Shown here piece after piece: positions 31,549 to 35,713 of a stretch of DNA of 35,713 nt (position 1 is the stretch's first letter; every line of letters starts with the position of its first letter). The notes under the pieces were generated by a model, which was not told where the DNA came from, made no database searches, and saw only the letters and a program-made list of their open reading frames with translations. The position numbers were made by a program, and so were the translations under genes. Source of the DNA: a virus; the IMG/VR virus record IMGVR_UViG_3300007508_000022, positions 1 through 35,713 of that record. One strand, 5' to 3'.

Positions 31549-34500
31549 TTTTATTCCTCCTATACTTAGACCATAGATCATTAAAAGTTTTGTATTCGAC
31601 TTCTTCTGATCCATCTTCCATTGAACCTCTAACTGCATTACCAACTGGAGATGAATATCTACCGAGCTTGTATCTTATGGGAATTGGAAATGATTTATCA
31701 GGATGTGTCTCTTTTCTCATGGCTTTACCTAAATTCAAATATCTTCCTATAATTTCATCCAGTGCTTTCCACAAAGAAACTTTATTAGATTCTCCTCTAG
31801 TATGTCCGTATTGAGGATCACCCATAAAAGGGTCAACTACTTTTGTTTCAAACAAAAACTTTTTTAATGCTTCTTCATCGATATAACCGTTAAGTTGTTT
31901 CTCAGCCTTAAGAAGATTTAACTCCTTATCAAAGCCAGCAGGATTAGCATATGGTTCCCAATGTTCTTTCACACCAGTTTTTGGATTGTAATGTCCTACT
32001 AGACGTTTTAGCCACCTACTTCTTGGCTTTCTTCCTATGGGGAGTACTTTCCTATTCTCCCAATCACTAATTTCCTGTTCAGTCATAGTTTCTTCCTGTC
32101 CACTTAAACGAAAGTGCTGTCTTCTATAATTTTTCTTCTGCCATTTTCCAAGAACTGTAAGAAGTTCCTTAAGATTTCCTATTGCACCGAGATTAATTAT
32201 AACACCCTCCACTGCATTTTTAGCAGACATTCCTATTGGAAGCCTTACTTCCATCTCCTTAGCCATATTGGCAGGCATATCTGTATCTATTTTTTCCATG
32301 CCCCAAAGCTTTTCTTCAGGATTTTCTCCCAACATGGGTGTGGGGTATACAGTATATCTCACTGGTCTTAATGATCCACCTTTATACTTTTTTCTTGATG
32401 GTTTTGTAGCTCTATCTCTTTCGCCTATATGTGGGAACATTTTACGCTCAAGATCAAGTTGAAGACCGAAAGGCATCTCCATTTTTCCACTTCCTCTTTC
32501 TTCAAGTTTGTCAGGATTCTTTTTCTCCCACTCCTTTATTGCTTGTTTCACTTCTTCCTTTTGTTTATTGTATAATTTGTCATCCCATATTCCTGTATGC
32601 TCTCTCCTCGCATTTTGTTGTAGTTGGTCTACTCCAAATTCAAAGCAGACAAGACCATCAAATGGCATATGATCATTCATAGCTATATCAGGAGATATAG
32701 TTGTGGATATATAATCAAATACTGCTCTTCCTCCTCTCCCTGCTTTAATTGTTTTTCTGATTCGTGGCTCATCTCCATATTCTCCACCCTCATCTCCCAT
32801 AATATTTGCCCCATCTTGCAGGGTTGTTCCTCTATGAAGCTTCCTTATACCACCATGGTAAAGTTGACTGTGAGTACGATTATGCTGATCTTCAAAAACC
32901 CTATCTGCTTTCTCAAATTCTTCTTTTAGTGTAGGATTTAGATTTAACATCTTGTAAAATTTATCAAGTGCTCTGTCAAACTCTCCTTTATGCTCTACTG
33001 AATTAAACTTCTCCATTAATACATTCACATCTTCCTCTGTAAATGTGTTTTTTTTAGTTTTTCTTTTTCGTTGATCCATTACTATTCCATCTTGTGGAAA
33101 TTTACTTCCACCATTATCCCAAATAGACATTACACTTGCAATCTGAAAACCACCATGTTCAAGTGCAATAGAATGTGCGTATCCTGCTGCTTTCTGTGTA
33201 CTTTTAAGAAAAAATATCTCCTTTGCGTTTTCCTCTTCTTTCTCACTCATTCTAGATCTATCATCATTAGCTCTCCAAAACTTCTCTCCTCCTACTTTAT
33301 CTCTTTGTTCTTTAGTTCCTTCCTGCCAGCCTTTACCCATAAATTGTTGGTATACTTCTGGATAGTAGGCAACATCATCTGTGTCATATGGTAATCCCTT
33401 TCTATTTTGAGTCCAGCCTTCAGGGTGATTTCTATCTTCAACAAACTGTCTTTGTCCATAATCGGAAGTTGTTTGTTGATATTGAACAACAACTGGTACA
33501 TTCTCAATTCCCATTTCAATAGCTGCTATTGCCATTTCTACTTTATCAAAGTATGAATGTTGAACTTGATTTGTTATTGGATCATATTGCATAGACAATA
33601 ATGGCATATATGATTGTCCATCTGCTATCTTTTTTTTCCAATGATTAATCATTTTTTCATCTAGGTATTTTCTATCTACGCCAGCTAAAGTCACAAATCT
33701 CTCTGCATTCATATTAACAAATCTTACTTTATGATCATGTAGATCTTTTTCTAGAAATCCACCAATATTTCCTCTGCCAGAAATAAGTTTATTACCACCA
33801 TAATCTCGTTCTCGTGGTTTTGGAGATCTAAATGTAGGAAAAGGTTTGTTAGGGTCAAGTGTTCTTTCATCATCCTTTCTATCAAGTGACCCTCCTAAAC
33901 TAATTATGGTTGCTCTAGATGTAGTACCTACTTTATGAGGTTTGTTTTCTTCTGCTACTTCTTCTTCTGTTCTTCTTGGCTTCTCTTTTGCTTCTATTGA
34001 TTCTCCCTCAACCTTATAATAAGGTAGTATTGGTATGTCTATAGCCCAAGTATATCTACCCATCATATCCTTACCTTCTGGTGGATGTAAGAATGGTTTT
34101 AATTCTTGGTAGTCTCTTCCAAGCACACCATAAATATTTCTTATTAATTTGGTTGATTCCCAAGGCTCAAAATAATTATAAGTTTCAAAACCAATAAGAT
34201 ATTCTCCCTCTGAAACTTTTCCACTGTTTGTTAAATCCCCCATGGTTATAGGTTCATTTCTATCCATTAATCCCTTTCCTATTTGTTCATGTGGTGTTAG
34301 TGGTAAGTTTTGGTAATATTTAATATGTGAATCTGATCCTATTGAATCAGGCGTTGCACCATGCAGTGCTGAAAAAACAACTTCATGTTTTGGTATATTA
34401 TCAAAACCAAGAAACTTTGTTATATCATCTGGTAAATATCCCTCGTGAAGTTTTGTTCCCTGCATCGACATATAGTTAGTAACTTGTGATTCAAGATGCA

Positions 34501-35040
34501 TTATGAAATAATCATTTGATGGTCTATCTGATGGTATAGACTGTATATGTTGTAAGAATTCTTCTGGATTAACTGCTTGAAAGTTTACAGGTCTACCCTC
34601 TTCTTTTGCATTGTCTATCTCTTCATCATATAAAGCCTTAAAGTCCATACCTGTTCCCAAAATTTCTTCCATTTTTTCTTCAGGTACTTCTGCAATATCC
34701 TTAGGTTCCTCATATCCCTCAGGTTTTGTAGGTGGAACAACTTCTGACGTTGGTTTAGTATTTATTATTTTACCTTGTTCATTTAATTGAGGTGTTGCTC
34801 TTGAGGGTTTACCAGTACTTTCATCAATACGAGGTGTTTCTGGTGGTGTTTCTAATCCTGTCTTTGGTAATTGCTTTGGATTTAGTTTAGGTTCATTCCT
34901 ACCTGAATCCCATGTCCTAAGTCTTCTTATAGCATCTTGTATTTTTTTATCTTTTATAGGTTCAGGTTTTTCTTCCTTAGGTTTTTCTTCCTTTTCTTTT
35001 ACAGGTTCTTTTTTTTTGATAACAGAGACATCTTACTCAT
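31535..35040 (-). CDS. Large virion-type protein with ParB-like and ADP-ribosyltransferase regions, joined by -1 frameshift
   Basis: The main open frame (first ATG 34672) encodes 1,045 residues, but the same frame is open for a further 120 codons upstream without any ATG, GTG or TTG. An ATG at 35040 reads MSKMSLLSKKKNL-stop and enters the long frame by a -1 shift at A AAA AAG, giving about 1,168 residues. Positions below count from 34672. Residues 320-400 resemble a ParB/Srx-like fold (DGQSYMPLLSMQYD; NVPVVVQY). Residues 610-825 carry the R-S-E signature of mono-ADP-ribosyltransferases: HRG (613-615), ISTT (655-658) and EME (806-808) in KEMEVRLPIGMSA. The Pro/Glu/Lys-rich N-terminus is disordered. 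Such domains occur in phage head proteins injected into the host. Confidence 0.6.
35008..35017 (-). promoter_or_regulatory. Slippery A9-G site for -1 frameshift
   Basis: The minus strand reads TCA AAA AAA AAG in the frame of the ATG at 35040. The heptamer A AAA AAG is the same as the bacterial dnaX slippery site. A -1 slip gives GAA CCT and enters the long open frame; without it, translation stops at 34999-35001. Confidence 0.55.
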
Positions 35041-35713
35041 CTTTCTTTTCATCTTCTTTAGTAACATATCTTATACCCCAACTATTAACATTGTATATTG
35101 GTATTCCTTTCTTAATTTGATCTCTGCCTGCTATCTTTCTACCTGTCTTGGTTTCTTCTGGTGTTATTGGTGTATCATAAGCATTGTAAACTGGGTTGAA
35201 AGCACCCCCCTCACTTGTATTTATGGCACCTGTTTGACCACCTTCTCCTCCTTTCTTTTTATCTTGTTTAACTTCATGTGGTTCTATCTTTTGTTTCTTA
35301 CCTGTTTCTTTTACTTCGTTAGCATGATGTTCTTTTGCATCTGCTCTTGGTAGTTGACCTACTTCTTCTAATGATATATGTGGTCTTTCTTCATAGCCTG
35401 ATTCTTCTGAGACATCTAATGGTGTATCAGTACTTACTCCTACCTCTGCTGTGTTACCTACGTTACCATACTTGCCAGCTTCTACATCTGACTTTAATTG
35501 TAATATTGCTTTTAATGTTCCATCTATACTTTTCCTTTTTGCAGGAGACCTGTCTTTTTCATAATCTCCATCACTACCTCTAAATCTTGCATCTTCCAGT
35601 TTTGGTCGTGCATTAAGTGTGTCAGGTGTTCCACCTCCCCAACTAGTTGCTTGATTGTATTTACTACCTCCTTCATCTAGATCCTCATAAGGTATTCTTA
35701 CATCATGAGATTG
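35033..35713 (-). CDS. Head-region protein, 5' end outside window
   Basis: The minus strand is open from the window edge to a TAA at 35033-35035, 226 residues, with no start codon inside. The sequence is polar and largely disordered (VKETGKKQKIEPHEV; KQDKKKGGEGGQTGAIN), with one segment, KRKSIDGTLKAILQLKSD, that recalls the K-S-F-x-S-I-F-x-K motif repeated in the protease tail. It is probably an internal head or scaffold-like protein. Its stop overlaps the ATG at 35040 in the arrangement ATGAGTAA, so the next gene is translationally coupled. It would be missed by any search that requires a start codon. Confidence 0.6.
   Translation of the reverse strand, partial: QSHDVRIPYEDLDEGGSKYNQATSWGGGTPDTLNARPKLEDARFRGSDGDYEKDRSPAKRKSIDGTLKAILQLKSDVEAGKYGNVGNTAEVGVSTDTPLDVSEESGYEERPHISLEEVGQLPRADAKEHHANEVKETGKKQKIEPHEVKQDKKKGGEGGQTGAINTSEGGAFNPVYNAYDTPITPEETKTGRKIAGRDQIKKGIPIYNVNSWGIRYVTKEDEKKDE

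Noticed and set aside
32114-32929. Plus-strand frames opposite the effector gene
   Set aside because: They lack promoters, are rich in Cys/Phe/Leu runs typical of antisense shadows, and lie wholly inside a long coding frame.
35033-35035. Stop-codon readthrough joining the two large head proteins into one
   Set aside because: The frames do match across the TAA, but an ATG overlaps the stop and a slippery heptamer follows in the right phase, so a separate gene with a frameshift explains more. Readthrough is not excluded.

Overview
The window is a piece of a head-tailed (HK97-fold, Caudoviricetes-type) virus of an archaeon. The virion genes are a major capsid protein, a scaffold, an XkdF-like prohead protease and a portal. 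They sit beside archaeal replication proteins (a full-length MCM helicase and a RadA recombinase). Promoters have archaeal TATA boxes about 28-30 nt upstream of the start codon, which indicates mostly leaderless mRNAs. The low G+C content, a secreted matrixin-type protease, a cupredoxin-like surface protein and the many small zinc ribbons suggest a Nitrososphaerota (thaumarchaeal) host; that host call is inference. No integrase, terminase, tail gene, DNA polymerase, rRNA, tRNA or CRISPR array was recognised.

Layout. (1) 1-8.8 kb, mostly minus strand: major capsid protein (cut by the window edge), scaffold, a long protease with a repeat- and zinc-rich tail, two small membrane proteins, zinc-ribbon proteins, the portal and another small membrane protein. 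(2) 8.8-10.3 kb: a bidirectional promoter, a candidate structured RNA, then small genes. (3) 10.3-10.8 kb: an array of TATA-like elements, several with a GATC 9-12 nt upstream. (4) 10.6-21.5 kb, plus strand: one long run of about 20 genes, most with overlapping stop and start codons. In order it holds a SWIM zinc finger, a SAMP/MoaD-type ubiquitin-like protein ending in GG-Ser-Ile, an rIIA-like GHKL ATPase, a gp88-family protein, a MoxR AAA+ ATPase, a zincin-VWA protein and many mini zinc-ribbon proteins. (5) 21.4-22.3 kb: a small zincin and three small genes. (6) 22.3-29.5 kb, minus strand: two candidate PD-(D/E)XK nucleases, RadA, MCM, a winged helix, a calcineurin-like phosphoesterase and a secreted cupredoxin-like protein. 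(7) 29.6-31.1 kb, plus strand: a Dam-type adenine methyltransferase, a matrixin protease and a small DNA-binding candidate. (8) 31.1-35.7 kb, minus strand: a 1,168-residue virion-type protein with ParB-like and ADP-ribosyltransferase signatures. Its start appears to be joined by a -1 frameshift at A AAA AAG. The end of another head-region protein lies upstream of it.

How it fits together (inference). Regions 1 and 8 make and load the capsid, and the ADP-ribosyltransferase protein is a candidate injected effector. Region 6 replicates and repairs DNA. Region 4 looks like an early takeover module combining a ubiquitin-like modifier, an Hsp90-type ATPase and a MoxR-VWA machine with a metallopeptidase site. 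The Dam-type methylase could mark the GATC sites that sit beside the promoter elements driving that module.
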